From assembly GCF_000472785.1 (NCBI RefSeq), contig NZ_AXAL01000014.1, positions 124,001-188,000 on the forward strand: a DNA stretch of 64,000 bases, written 5' to 3'. How positions within the stretch are numbered: position 1 is the stretch's first letter; each line of letters starts with the position of its first letter. The position numbers were made by a program, and so were the translations under genes. Positions 9,201 to 17,232 of the stretch are shown here, one piece after another. A model generated the notes under the pieces. It ran no database searches and had not been told where the DNA came from. It was given only the letters and a program-made list of their open reading frames with translations. The DNA is from Mesorhizobium loti CJ3sym. Lineage in GTDB: Bacteria > Pseudomonadota > Alphaproteobacteria > Rhizobiales > Rhizobiaceae.

Positions 9201-11063
9201 GCCATCGGTCAGGTCGATCGGTTTGCCGTAGCTGTTCTCCAGCTCCATGTCATGGATGAAGACCAGGCCGGACTGCTCGTCGCCGACCTCGAACGTGCGC
9301 TCGCTGATGACGCGGAAGCCGATGTTTTCCAGCACCGGCACGCGCCGCGACAGCGCCACCGGGCTGCCATGGTGATAGATCTTCAGCGCCGCCTGATGCG
9401 GCTTCTGCTCGGCATGGCGATAATAGTCGATGGCGATCGGATTATCGGCGTTGATCTTGGCGATGCGCCCGGCATCAGTCAGCGCCACCGCCGCGCTGAA
9501 CGAATCGCGGTAGCTTTCAGGCAGCCGCGCGGCGATGGCCGTCAACGCCTGGTCCCCGCCATCGGCGTCCGCCGCGTCGGAAAGGGCATCCTCCCAGGTG
9601 CGCACGATGTCGCGTATCGCCGCCTCGATGGTCGCCTGCTCGACCTTCGGCGTCTTGCCACCGGAGCGGCCAATGATGAAATGCACGCGCGCCAGCCCGC
9701 CTTCCGGGAAGGCCGGGTAGTAGGCCGACAGCCGGCCCTCGAACACGGTTTTCAGATAGGCGCCGATCTTCTCGCGCACGACGCTGTCATAGCGGTCACG
9801 CGGCACGAAGACGAGGATCGAGACGAAGCGGTCGAACTGGTCGGCGCGCACCAGCGCCCGCACGCGCGGCCGCTCGACCAGGCCGAGGATGGCTGCGGCG
9901 TGCTTGCGCAGGATCGGCACCGGCACCTGGAACAATTCGTCGCGCGGATAGCTTTCCAGCACGTTGATCAGCGCCTTGCCGGAGTGGTCGTGCCGGTCGA
10001 AGCCGGACTTGGCGATGATGGTTTCGGCCTTGGACCGGAGATACGGGATCTTCATCACCGAACGCGTGTAGGCGGTCGAGGTGAACAGGCCGACGATGCG
10101 CAGTTCGCCGGCAAGCGTACCCTTGGGTGTATAGGTCTTGACGCCGATATAATCGAGATAGATGCGGCGGTGCACGGAAGACTTGGCATTGGCCTTGGTG
10201 ACGATCAGCGGCTCCGGCCCATGCAGGAAGGCGCGGATCTCGGGCGTCGTCGTCACCGCTTCAGTGCCGCGCCGCAGCACCAGCACGTCGGGATCGGACA
10301 GGATGCCGAGGCCGGGCTTGTCGGCGCGCTCCAGATTGCCGCTTTCCTCGCCGCCGGTGTATTTGAATTCGCGCATGCCGAGGAAGGTGAAATTGTCGTC
10401 GCGCAGCCATTCCAGGAAGGCGATCGCCTCGGCCACGCTCTTCTTGTCGAGCGGCACCGCCGAATAGCGAAACTCCGAAATCGCCTGGTCAAGCCTGGCC
10501 AGCATCGGCCGCCAGTCGTTGACTGCGGCGTGAACCTGGCCGAGCATCTTGCGCAGCCGCCCGGTCAAGCCGTTCGCCGCCTCCGCCGTCAGCCGCGGGA
10601 TATGGACGTGGATGACGCTCAGCCGGTCGTGATTGCCGTCGTCCTTGGCGAAATTGCCGTCGCCGAGGATTTCCTCGACACCGCGCTTGCCGTGGCGAAC
10701 GGTGATGACCGGATGCGTGACCAGCGTCGGTTCGCCTGATGTCTCGGTGATCTCGCCGAGGATGGAATCGAACAGGAACGGCATGTTGTCGTTGACGACG
10801 GTGATGACCGTCACCGGCCGGCCCTCGCGGGTGACGCCCGAATCGGCATCGACGGCAACGACGCACTCGCCCTTCTTGTGGCCGGCGACCGCTTGGCCGG
10901 CGAGATCGGCGGCGCGTTCGAGGGCGGCCGCGTCATAGGTGGCGATGTCTTCGGAGGGCGCGCGGGCGAGCAGATAATCGGCAAGCCTGGCTGGCTTTTC
11001 CTCCGTCTTTGTCGCGGATGTGGCTTTTTTCTTTGGCTTAGCTGCGGATTTCACGCTGGCCAT
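6273..11063 (-). CDS. gdhZ: NAD-specific glutamate dehydrogenase (large, ~180 kDa type)
   Basis: A 1,596-residue protein of the large bacterial NAD-dependent glutamate dehydrogenase family, which oxidatively deaminates glutamate to 2-oxoglutarate and ammonia when amino acids are used as carbon source. About 700 residues form the N-terminal regulatory half. The catalytic region around residue 800 carries RFGPVARGGLRWSDRAQDYR and the substrate-lysine motif VGAKGGFFPKRLP. The NAD-binding segment includes the GGIGTYLRAS and GEGANLGVTQ motifs. Length matches the family's usual ~1,600 residues. The start MASVKSAAKPKKK has GGGAGGG about nine bases upstream; a Lys-rich N-terminus precedes the conserved part. 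It is monocistronic, with a divergent neighbour at 11200. The symbol gdhZ is borrowed from Caulobacter. Confidence 0.95.
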   Translation of the reverse strand: MASVKSAAKPKKKATSATKTEEKPARLADYLLARAPSEDIATYDAAALERAADLAGQAVAGHKKGECVVAVDADSGVTREGRPVTVITVVNDNMPFLFDSILGEITETSGEPTLVTHPVITVRHGKRGVEEILGDGNFAKDDGNHDRLSVIHVHIPRLTAEAANGLTGRLRKMLGQVHAAVNDWRPMLARLDQAISEFRYSAVPLDKKSVAEAIAFLEWLRDDNFTFLGMREFKYTGGEESGNLERADKPGLGILSDPDVLVLRRGTEAVTTTPEIRAFLHGPEPLIVTKANAKSSVHRRIYLDYIGVKTYTPKGTLAGELRIVGLFTSTAYTRSVMKIPYLRSKAETIIAKSGFDRHDHSGKALINVLESYPRDELFQVPVPILRKHAAAILGLVERPRVRALVRADQFDRFVSILVFVPRDRYDSVVREKIGAYLKTVFEGRLSAYYPAFPEGGLARVHFIIGRSGGKTPKVEQATIEAAIRDIVRTWEDALSDAADADGGDQALTAIAARLPESYRDSFSAAVALTDAGRIAKINADNPIAIDYYRHAEQKPHQAALKIYHHGSPVALSRRVPVLENIGFRVISERTFEVGDEQSGLVFIHDMELENSYGKPIDLTDGGALFEDAFLSVWRGEIDNDGYNGLAQTAGLWSGEITILRAYGRYLQQVGIPQSQDFIAAALNRYPDIARGLHALFIARLGPTAEGEGVVAAKHLKAKIKDALEDVPNIDDDTIIRRYLNLIEASLRTNHFVADTKQKGQSLAIKLDSHAVEGLPAPRPWREIFVYGSEVEGLHLRFGPVARGGLRWSDRAQDYRTEVLGLVKAQQVKNAVIVPVGAKGGFFPKRLPAGGSRDAIFEAGTSAYKNFVSSLLSITDNIGLDGVIPPAGVIRRDPDDPYFVVAADKGTATFSDTANAISEKHGFWLDDAFASGGSAGYDHKKMGITAKGAWEAVKRHFREINRDIQTSPFTVVGVGDMSGDVFGNGMLLSPKTRLIAAFDHRDIFIDPDPDMAASMAERERMFALPRSSWQDYDKTKLSEGGVIVSRSQKSITLPTAAAAAIGLAKTTATPVEIMTAILKAPVDLLWFGGIGTYLRASTETNAEVGDRANDAIRITALDVRAKVIGEGANLGVTQRARIEFGLNGGRCNSDAIDNSGGVNCSDVEVNIKIALASAMRKGSLTRPARNKLLAEMTEEVGGLVLSNNFEQTLALSIARKRGLADIAHQSRFMTALEARGLLDRVVETLPSPAALAEREARGEPLTRAELGVLLAYAKIVLFSDIVASDVPDDAHFDRDLMGYFPDRMAKKYATEIHGHRLRREIIARVVANDLVNRGGPSFVNRLQEATGRTAADVVRTFAVVRDGFALPALYLEIDALDNQIDGQVQLDLYQMVSRLIYVTSGWYLKNDAGTAPLGQRIAELQDARKALEPKLASLLPAFSRERIEEKRHGLFKAGAPERLAEQLALSEVAELIPDIALTARTAGADIVAAARAFFAVSDAFRIPRVEDAARSITPSDYYDQLALSRATDTIGAARRGIAVAALTSHAKTADPVAAWLEAGGERVARIRERLQALTEGGDITVSRLSVASGLMSDLTGM

Positions 11064-11199
11064 GACGCTATTCCCTCCCGTCGAATGCTTTTACGACTAT
11101 CGTAGCAGATGACCGCTGTTTGGCGACAAAGGTTTGACGGCTTGCCAAGAATTATCGGAATTCGGCGGCAAGGCAGTGCCCAAAGAGGAGAAGTGACCC

Positions 11200-11763
11200 A
11201 TGACCGGCAAGATTTCAGCGCTTGATCTGGCCTCAGGAGAGCTGAGCGACGCGACGAAAACCTATTTCGCCAAATGCGAGGAGAAGCTCGGCCTCGTTCC
11301 CAACGTGCTCAAGGCCTACGCCTTCGACGACAAGAAGCTGCGCGCCTTCACCGATATGTACAATGATCTGATGCTGGGGGAGTCCGGCCTGTCGAAGCTC
11401 GAGCGCGAAATGATCGCGGTCGTCGTCTCCTCCATCAACCATTGCTACTATTGCCTGACCGCGCATGGCGCGGCGGTGCGCCAACTGTCCGGCGACCCGG
11501 CGCTCGGCGAAATGATGGTGATGAATTTCCGCGCCGCCGCGCTGTCACAGAGGCAAGCGGCAATGCTCGAATTCGCGGTCAAGCTGACTGAGGAGCCGGC
11601 TAAGATCGTCGAGGCCGACCGGGCCGCCCTGCGTCAGGCCGGTTTCTCCGACCGCGACATCTGGGACATCGCCTCGACAGCAGCCTTCTTCAACATGTCG
11701 AACCGGGTGGCCGCGGCAATCGACATGCGCCCGAACGACGAATACCACGCCATGGCAAGGTGA
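11200..11763 (+). CDS. Peroxidase-related protein (AhpD/carboxymuconolactone decarboxylase fold)
   Basis: A 187-residue member of the 'uncharacterised peroxidase-related enzyme' branch of the CMD/AhpD family. The hallmark is INHCYYCLTAHGAAVR (about residues 82-97), giving Cys-x-x-Cys plus a histidine as in AhpD, whose thiols reduce peroxidase partners. The N-terminal LGLVPNVLKAYAFDDKKLRAFTDMYNDLM is also typical. Start ATG at 11200 has a strong AGAGGAG at 11184-11190. A role in thiol-dependent peroxide or electrophile defence is known for relatives but not shown here. It is convergent with the LysE-type exporter: its stop codon is three bases from that gene's stop, so the two transcripts probably share a terminator region. 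Confidence 0.9.
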   Translation: MTGKISALDLASGELSDATKTYFAKCEEKLGLVPNVLKAYAFDDKKLRAFTDMYNDLMLGESGLSKLEREMIAVVVSSINHCYYCLTAHGAAVRQLSGDPALGEMMVMNFRAAALSQRQAAMLEFAVKLTEEPAKIVEADRAALRQAGFSDRDIWDIASTAAFFNMSNRVAAAIDMRPNDEYHAMAR

Positions 11764-11766
11764 GGC

Positions 11767-12381
11767 TTAGGATCGCGCCGCGATAGCCGCCGCGGCACCT
11801 GCCATCGTCGTGGCGCTGATCCGGTTGGCGATCTTCATGGCGCGCTTGCTCTTCAACAGCTTACGCGCCTGCGAGGCGGCGAGCACCCAGGCGAGATCGA
11901 TGGCGATCAAAACCACCGCCATGGTCGCCGTCAGCTCGACCCAGCCGACAATGCTGACGGAAGCAAGGTCGATGATGGTCGGCAGCAGCGCCAGGTAGAA
12001 CATCATGATCTTGGGGTTGCCGAGCGTCACCGCCATGCCGGCGAAAAACAGCTTTATCGCCGAATCCTCGCGTGGCATCTCGCCCTCTTTCGCATCGACA
12101 GGTGCCGTCCACATCTTCCAGGCGAGGTAAGCTAGATAGGCGACACCCACCCATTTCACGACAACGAAGGCGAAGTGAAAAGTCTGCGCCACCACGGCCA
12201 GGCCGAACACCGCCAGCGACAGCCAGATGCCCTCGCCGATCCACATGGCGAGCAGGAACGGAAACACGTCGCGAAAGCCTTTCGAGATGACACGTGCAAC
12301 GAGTGCGGCGATCGAAGGGCCGGGCGAACCGGCGGCAACAAACAGGGCGGCGGCGAAAATCAGCAGTGAGGTGAGATGCAT
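11767..12381 (-). CDS. LysE/RhtB family amino-acid exporter
   Basis: A 204-residue inner-membrane protein with about six hydrophobic segments. The opening LLIFAAALFVAAGSPGPSIAALVARVISKGFRDVFPFLLAMWIGEG contains the family signature 'PGPxxxxxxxxxxxxG', and GNPKIMMFYLALLPTIID matches the second conserved 'NPKxxxFxxxxxPQF' block. Such proteins export amino acids such as lysine, arginine, threonine or homoserine lactones; the substrate is not predictable. The inner start at 12381 gives the family's normal ~205 residues; a longer frame begins at 12420. Neither has a clear ribosome binding site. The gene is convergent with the peroxidase-related gene and divergent, across 395 bp, from the DUF1062 gene. 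Confidence 0.88.
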   Translation of the reverse strand: MHLTSLLIFAAALFVAAGSPGPSIAALVARVISKGFRDVFPFLLAMWIGEGIWLSLAVFGLAVVAQTFHFAFVVVKWVGVAYLAYLAWKMWTAPVDAKEGEMPREDSAIKLFFAGMAVTLGNPKIMMFYLALLPTIIDLASVSIVGWVELTATMAVVLIAIDLAWVLAASQARKLLKSKRAMKIANRISATTMAGAAAAIAARS

Positions 12382-12776
12382 GGTGGGGAACTCTGTCCGA
12401 CAACGTTTGAGGCCTGACATTAGCGCAAGCGGTTGAGCTGCGGTAGCGCCGACAAAAACGCTTGTCGGTTCGACATCTCCCCGCTAGAAGACCCGCCGCG
12501 AAACAATTTCGAGCTTCACTTTGCCCCAGTAACCGCCGGTCTCGTCAACTCCCCCGACACACCTGATGGCGCCGCATTCGTGGTGCCTGCTTCATGTTCA
12601 TGTGTTCTTCTGGGCGGCGGTTCGAGACCGGTTTGGCACTGCTGAACCGTTGTCGCGCGCTTTCCGCCAGCGGCACCTGACTTCGCCATCTCCGCAGCCT
12701 ACCGCCACGCCGCGCCCGCATGGGCATCTCGACATCGCCGGCCTGATGAACTTCCCGACGGGAAGGGCTTACCGGC
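12382..12776. other. Intergenic stretch without a supported gene
   Basis: This 395-bp region separates the divergent exporter and DUF1062 genes. Short open frames exist on both strands, but none has a ribosome binding site with a recognisable product. Near its right end is a small hairpin, CTTCCC at 12751-12756 and GGGAAG at 12760-12765, which overlaps the GGAAGGG ribosome binding site of the DUF1062 gene. No riboswitch that I could recognise is present. Confidence 0.5.
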
Positions 12777-13400
12777 ATGTCTTCTACCCTGCGCATCCAC
12801 TGGGCGATTGCGCCCGAAATCGCTCCTCAACCGCTGATCAACTGCAATCGCTGCGGCACTGTGAAGGCTTATCGCTGCAGCGGAAAATTTCGCGTCAACG
12901 CCAACGGCAAGCGCATAGACGTCTGGCTGATCTATCGTTGCGTCGACTGCGACAATTCCTGGAATTTCGGCATTTTCGAACGCTGCAATCGCCGCGACAT
13001 CGAACCGGCGCTGCTGCAGGCGCTCGAGAGCAATGACCCGGGGCTGGCGCGGCGCCATGCCTTCGATGTCATCGCCCTGCGAAATCGGGTGGGGCGTCTC
13101 GAGGAGTTTCCCGATGTCGTCGTGCAAAAACGGGTGCTCGGCGGCACCAGGGAAAGCGCGGCGCTGGAACTCCAGCTTGGGCTGGAAATGCCGACATCAC
13201 TCCGGCTCGACCGCTTGCTAGCCAGTGAACTCGGCATTTCGCGCTCGCGGCTTCAGGTGCTGGAGGAACGGCGCCTGCTGGTGGTCGATCCGGACGGCGC
13301 CAAGGCATTGCGAAAGCCGGCCCGCGCGGGAATGACGGTCCGCGTCGATCTGGCCGGCGAGCCGGACCACGAAGCCATCATCCGCTCGGCCGGCGGGTAA
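12777..13400 (+). CDS. DUF1062 protein: zinc-ribbon plus S4-like C-terminus
   Basis: A 207-residue protein of the DUF1062 family, of unknown function. Two visible modules: a zinc-ribbon-like part with CNRCG (Cys23, Cys26) and CVDC (Cys55, Cys58), and a C-terminal segment of about residues 141-192 (LRLDRLLASELGISRSRLQ, KPARAGMTVRVDL) that reads like an S4 RNA-binding fold, as in RluA-type and ribosomal S4 proteins. An RNA- or ribosome-related role is therefore plausible, but it is inference. The start ATG at 12777 has GGAAGGG nine bases upstream, inside a small hairpin. It converges on typA, itself a ribosome-associated GTPase, across a shared terminator-like hairpin. Confidence 0.8.
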   Translation: MSSTLRIHWAIAPEIAPQPLINCNRCGTVKAYRCSGKFRVNANGKRIDVWLIYRCVDCDNSWNFGIFERCNRRDIEPALLQALESNDPGLARRHAFDVIALRNRVGRLEEFPDVVVQKRVLGGTRESAALELQLGLEMPTSLRLDRLLASELGISRSRLQVLEERRLLVVDPDGAKALRKPARAGMTVRVDLAGEPDHEAIIRSAGG

Positions 13401-13404
13401 ACAA

Positions 13405-13439
13405 GAGAGGGGCGAAGTATCAGCTGCTCCGCCCCTCTC
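13405..13439. terminator. Bidirectional terminator-like hairpin
   Basis: A 10-bp perfect inverted repeat (GAGAGGGGCG at 13405-13414, CGCCCCTCTC at 13430-13439) with a 15-base loop lies between the convergent DUF1062 and typA genes. On the minus strand it is followed by TTGTTT, giving a weak U-tract for typA. On the plus strand the tail is less U-rich. Confidence 0.6.
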
Positions 13440-13462
13440 GTAAGCAATCAGAAGTCAGAAAA

Positions 13463-15292
13463 TTACGCCGCGCCGACCACCTTGGCCGACTTCTCGAAGC
13501 GCTTGCGCTCGTTGGGATCGAGATAGAGCTTGCGCAGGCGGATGGTCTTCGGCGTCACCTCGACCAGTTCGTCGTCCTGGATCCAGGCCAGTGCGCGTTC
13601 CAGCGTCATGCGGATCGGCGGGGTGAGCTTGACCGCCTCATCCTTGCCGGCAGCGCGGATGTTGGTCAGCTTCTTGCCCTTAAGCACGTTCACTTCGAGG
13701 TCGTTGTCGCGGGAATGGATGCCGATGATCATGCCCTGATAGACCTTGACACCCGGATCGATGACCATCGGGCCACGGTCTTCCAGGTTCCACATGGCGT
13801 AGGCCACCGCTTCGCCCTGCTCGTTGGAGATCAGCACGCCATTGGTGCGGCCGGGCAGTTCGCCCTTGTAGGGCTCGTAGGCGTGGAACAGCCGGTTCAT
13901 CACCGCGGTGCCGCGCGTGTCGGTCAACAGTTCCGACTGGTAGCCGATCAGGCCGCGCGTTGGCGCGTGGAAGACGATGCGCTGGCGGTTGCCGCCGGAC
14001 GGGCGCAGTTCGACCATCTCGGCTTTGCGCTCCGACATCTTCTGCACAACGACGCCGGCATGCTCCTCGTCGACGTCGATGACGACCTCCTCGACCGGCT
14101 CCATTAATTCGCCGTTCTCGCCCTTCTGCATGACGACGCGCGGACGCGACACGGCGATTTCAAAGCCTTCGCGGCGCATGGTCTCGATCAGCACCGCGAG
14201 CTGCAATTCACCGCGGCCGGAGACGAAGAACGAATCCTTGTCGGGCGATTCCTCGATCTTCAGCGCGACATTGCCTTCGGCCTCGCGCAGCAGGCGGTCG
14301 CGGATGACGCGGCTGGTCACCTTGTCGCCTTCGGTGCCGGCGAGCGGTGAATCGTTGACGAGGAAGGACATTGTCACGGTCGGCGGGTCGATCGGCTGCG
14401 CATGCAGCGCCTCGGTCACCGCCATGTCGCAGAACGTGTCGGCGACGGTGCCCTTCGACAGGCCAGCAATGGCGACGATGTCGCCCGCCTGGGCTTCCTC
14501 GATCGGCTGCCGTTCGAGGCCACGGAAGGCAAGGATCTTCGAGATGCGGCCGGTTTCGATCTGTGTGCCGTCATGATGCAGCACCTTGACCGCCTGGTTG
14601 GCCTTCAGCGTGCCGGATTCGATGCGGCCGGTGATGATGCGGCCGAGGAAGGGGTTGGCTTCCAGGATGGTACCGATCATGCGGAACGGGCCGGGATGAA
14701 CCGTCGGCTCCGGGACATGCTTGATGACCAGGTCGAACAGCGGCGCCAGGCCCTGATCCTTCGGGCCCTCCGGGTTCTCGGAGACCCAGCCATCGCGGCC
14801 TGAGCCGTAAAGGATTGGGAAGTCGAGCTGCTCGTCGGTGGCGTCGAGCGCTGCAAACAGGTCGAACACCTCGTTGACGACCTCGACATGGCGGGCGTCC
14901 GGACGGTCGATCTTGTTGATGACGACGATCGGCTTCAGGCCGACCTTGAGCGCCTTGCCTACGACGAATTTGGTCTGCGGCATCGGGCCTTCGGCGGCGT
15001 CGACCAGCACAATGGCCGAATCCACCATCGACAGGATGCGCTCGACCTCGCCGCCGAAATCGGCGTGGCCGGGTGTGTCAACGATGTTGATGCGCGTATC
15101 CTTCCAGTCGACCGAGGTCGCCTTAGCCAGGATGGTGATGCCGCGTTCCTTTTCGAGGTCGTTGGAATCCATGGCGCGTTCGGCGACGCGCTGATTGTCG
15201 CGGAAGGAGCCGGATTGCCGGAGCAACTGGTCGACGAGGGTGGTTTTTCCATGGTCGACGTGCGCGATGATCGCGATATTACGAATTTTCAT
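13463..15292 (-). CDS. typA: Ribosome-associated GTPase TypA/BipA
   Basis: A 609-residue translational GTPase of the TypA/BipA family, which binds 70S ribosomes and supports 50S assembly and growth under stress. The G-domain shows the P-loop AHVDHGKT (residues 10-17), the switch region with RGITI, DTPGHADFGGEVER and NKIDRPDA. Further on are domain II and the BipA-specific C-terminal part (TRGLIGYQSELLTDTRGTA, KGKKLTNIRAAGKDE). Length matches the family. The start at 15292 (MKIRNIAIIAHVDHGKTT) was chosen over 15328 because the family begins only a few residues before the P-loop. It is monocistronic and convergent with DUF1062. Confidence 0.96.
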   Translation of the reverse strand: MKIRNIAIIAHVDHGKTTLVDQLLRQSGSFRDNQRVAERAMDSNDLEKERGITILAKATSVDWKDTRINIVDTPGHADFGGEVERILSMVDSAIVLVDAAEGPMPQTKFVVGKALKVGLKPIVVINKIDRPDARHVEVVNEVFDLFAALDATDEQLDFPILYGSGRDGWVSENPEGPKDQGLAPLFDLVIKHVPEPTVHPGPFRMIGTILEANPFLGRIITGRIESGTLKANQAVKVLHHDGTQIETGRISKILAFRGLERQPIEEAQAGDIVAIAGLSKGTVADTFCDMAVTEALHAQPIDPPTVTMSFLVNDSPLAGTEGDKVTSRVIRDRLLREAEGNVALKIEESPDKDSFFVSGRGELQLAVLIETMRREGFEIAVSRPRVVMQKGENGELMEPVEEVVIDVDEEHAGVVVQKMSERKAEMVELRPSGGNRQRIVFHAPTRGLIGYQSELLTDTRGTAVMNRLFHAYEPYKGELPGRTNGVLISNEQGEAVAYAMWNLEDRGPMVIDPGVKVYQGMIIGIHSRDNDLEVNVLKGKKLTNIRAAGKDEAVKLTPPIRMTLERALAWIQDDELVEVTPKTIRLRKLYLDPNERKRFEKSAKVVGAA

Positions 15293-15488
15293 GTTCTGGT
15301 CTCGGAAGCGTTGCAGGCAGCAGGCCAAAGGCGCTGCCTCTTTCGGTTGCGCGGCTCATACAGGGTTTTTCGCAGTTGCGAAAGGGGACGCGCGACACCA
15401 AATACTCATCAAATCTTAAGCATCTGCGTGTGAGATGATTTTGTTAACCAAGGCGGGAACCATTCAGGTCCCGGGCAGTTCGACCATC

Positions 15489-15773
15489 ATGACCGATAGA
15501 CTCAACCGATTTTGGCCCCTCATTGCGTCCGCCGCCTTTGCCGTCCTGCTGGCGGTCAACGCCGCCCAGTCTGCTGCCGCGACACAGAAGGGCGCGCGTG
15601 CTGTTGCGCAGTCCGACACCCAGACCGCCGAGCAGGCCTTTGCCGATGCGCCTGATGGCGTTGACCCCATGGTGACGGGACCGGTCAGCACCGCCTTCAA
15701 GCAGAGGCAAGTCAGTGCCAACTGCGACAGCGCGGTGTGGCCGAACATTCCGATGATCTGCTACCCGGATTGA
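15489..15773 (+). CDS. Small secreted protein of unknown function
   Basis: A 94-residue hypothetical protein. Residues 9-27 (FWPLIASAAFAVLLAVNAAQS) form a hydrophobic signal-peptide-like segment followed by small residues, so export to the periplasm is likely. The mature part is Ala/Thr/Gln-rich and ends with SANCDSAVWPNIPMICYPD, where two cysteines could form a disulfide. Start ATG at 15489 was preferred over 15435 because it puts the signal peptide at the N-terminus; neither has a strong ribosome binding site. The gene is divergent from typA and convergent with the MFS gene. I do not recognise a domain; such short secreted proteins occur widely in Rhizobiales. Confidence 0.6.
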   Translation: MTDRLNRFWPLIASAAFAVLLAVNAAQSAAATQKGARAVAQSDTQTAEQAFADAPDGVDPMVTGPVSTAFKQRQVSANCDSAVWPNIPMICYPD

Positions 15774-15830
15774 CTGGCGTCAGCCCCGTTTGCCGTTTGA
15801 CGCAATCGTAGATGCTCCCTGAAACGGAAA

Positions 15831-15856
15831 GGCGACCTGACTGCCGTCAGATCGCC
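15831..15856. terminator. Terminator-like hairpin between convergent genes
   Basis: GGCGA and CTGAC at 15831-15841 pair with GTCAG and TCGCC at 15846-15856 around a 4-base loop, with one mismatch. The hairpin is flanked by AAA on the left and TT on the right. It lies between the stop of the small secreted protein and the stop of the MFS gene, so it can serve both strands. Confidence 0.5.
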
Positions 15857-15876
15857 TTCGATCGTAATTTCAGCCG

Positions 15877-17160
15877 CTATGCGGCCTGCGGCTCCGGATC
15901 GAACGCCGGCCGGCTGGTATTGATTAGCAGCGAGATACAGGCAGCGGCGATCGCCGTCATGCCTGCGATCAGGAAGGCCAGCTCGTAATTGCCCTGCAGC
16001 TCGCGCATGGTGCCGCCGAAGGCAGCCGCGGTGGCCGCACCCACCTGATGGCCTGCAACGATCCAGCCGAACACGATCGGTCCGCTGCGGTCGCCGAATG
16101 CCTCGTTGGCGAGCCGCAGCGTCGGCGGCACGGTGGCGATCCAGTCGAGGCCGTAGAGCACCGCGAAGATGATCAGGCTGGTCGCCGAGAAGCCGGAATA
16201 GGGCAGGTAGATCAGCGATAGGCCGCGGATGGCATAGTAGACGCCGAGCAGCTTGCGTGGGTCGAAACGGTCGGTGAGCCAGCCCGACAGCGTCGTGCCG
16301 ATCAGGTCGAAAATGCCCATCATCGACAACAGACCGGCGGCCTGCACCTCGCCGATGCCCATGTCGCCACAGAAGGCGATCAGATGCGTGCCGACCAGGC
16401 CGTTGGTGGTGAAGCCGCAGACGAAAAAGGTGGCGAACAGATACCAGAACACTCTTGTGCCGGCGGCGCGGCGCAACGTGTTGAGCGTATGTGCCAGGAA
16501 ATTGCCTTGCGATGCCGGCGATGTCGGCGGCACGTCATCGGCATCGGCCCCATAACGCACCATGCCGATCGAGCCCGGCCGCTCCGGCACCAGCAGCCAG
16601 ACGAACGGTATCATGGCCGCCGTGGCGACTGCGACCGCAATGGCAACCGGCCGCCAGCCGCCCGATTGCGCCAACGCGGCGATCAGCGGCAGGAACACCA
16701 GCATGCCCGACGCGCTGGAGGCCGACATCAGCCCCATGACGAGACCGCGATTGGTCTTGAACCAGCGATTGACGATGGTGGCGCCAAGCACGCTGGCGAC
16801 GGCGCCGGAGCCAATGCCCGAGAAGACGCCCCAAGTGATGAAGAGATGCCAGGGCTTGGTCATCAGCAGGCTGAGCGCCGTCGAGCCCGACATGATCACC
16901 AGCGAGGCAAGCAGCGTGCGGCGCAGCCCGATCCTTTCCATCAGCGCGGCGGCGAATGGACCGGTCAGGCCATAGAGCAGGATGCCGACGCCGGCGGCCA
17001 GCGAGATGACGTCGCGCCGCCAGCCGAAGCTGTTTTCAAGCGGCAGCATCATGACCGAGGGGGCGGAGCGAAGCCCGGCCGCGACCAGCAGGCAAAGAAA
17101 GATGACACCGACCACCACGAAAGCGTAGCGCTGGCCAAAGGGGCGGGATTGAGTTATCAT
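15877..17160 (-). CDS. MFS transporter (oxalate/formate-like or monocarboxylate-type branch)
   Basis: A 427-residue permease with twelve predicted membrane segments. The first half contains GLRSAPSVMMLPLENSFGW and the second half SMMGIFDLIGTTLSGWLTDRFDPRKLLGVYYAIRGLSL, typical of the MFS branch around monocarboxylate/oxalate-formate transporters. The substrate is unknown. Start at 17160 (MITQSRPFGQRYAFVVVG) is preferred over the longer frame to 17193. The longer start would nearly touch the palindromic operator at 17200-17213 and adds a non-family N-terminus. It is divergent from a TetR-type regulator 72 bp away; such pairs usually have the regulator repressing the exporter until the exported compound binds it. 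Confidence 0.9.
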   Translation of the reverse strand: MITQSRPFGQRYAFVVVGVIFLCLLVAAGLRSAPSVMMLPLENSFGWRRDVISLAAGVGILLYGLTGPFAAALMERIGLRRTLLASLVIMSGSTALSLLMTKPWHLFITWGVFSGIGSGAVASVLGATIVNRWFKTNRGLVMGLMSASSASGMLVFLPLIAALAQSGGWRPVAIAVAVATAAMIPFVWLLVPERPGSIGMVRYGADADDVPPTSPASQGNFLAHTLNTLRRAAGTRVFWYLFATFFVCGFTTNGLVGTHLIAFCGDMGIGEVQAAGLLSMMGIFDLIGTTLSGWLTDRFDPRKLLGVYYAIRGLSLIYLPYSGFSATSLIIFAVLYGLDWIATVPPTLRLANEAFGDRSGPIVFGWIVAGHQVGAATAAAFGGTMRELQGNYELAFLIAGMTAIAAACISLLINTSRPAFDPEPQAA

Positions 17161-17199
17161 GTTACTGACCGGTACGTTGCAGGGTGAGAACATCTACAC

Positions 17200-17213
17200 G
17201 TACCGATCGGTAC
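17200..17213. promoter_or_regulatory. Candidate TetR operator
   Basis: GTACCGATCGGTAC is a perfect 14-bp palindrome in the 72-bp space between the divergent MFS and TetR-type genes. A related half, ACCGGTACGT, occurs at about 17168-17177. Position, symmetry and neighbouring regulator make it the likely binding site by which the TetR-type protein controls both genes. No binding data can be seen in sequence. Confidence 0.65.
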
Positions 17214-17232
17214 ACGTCAATCGAGTTACACC

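Noticed and set aside
8814..10739. Plus-strand open frame of 641 codons inside the glutamate dehydrogenase gene
   Set aside because: It is exactly antisense to a conserved enzyme; composition (Arg/Gly/Asp/Val-rich, few conserved patterns) is that of GC-rich shadow frames.
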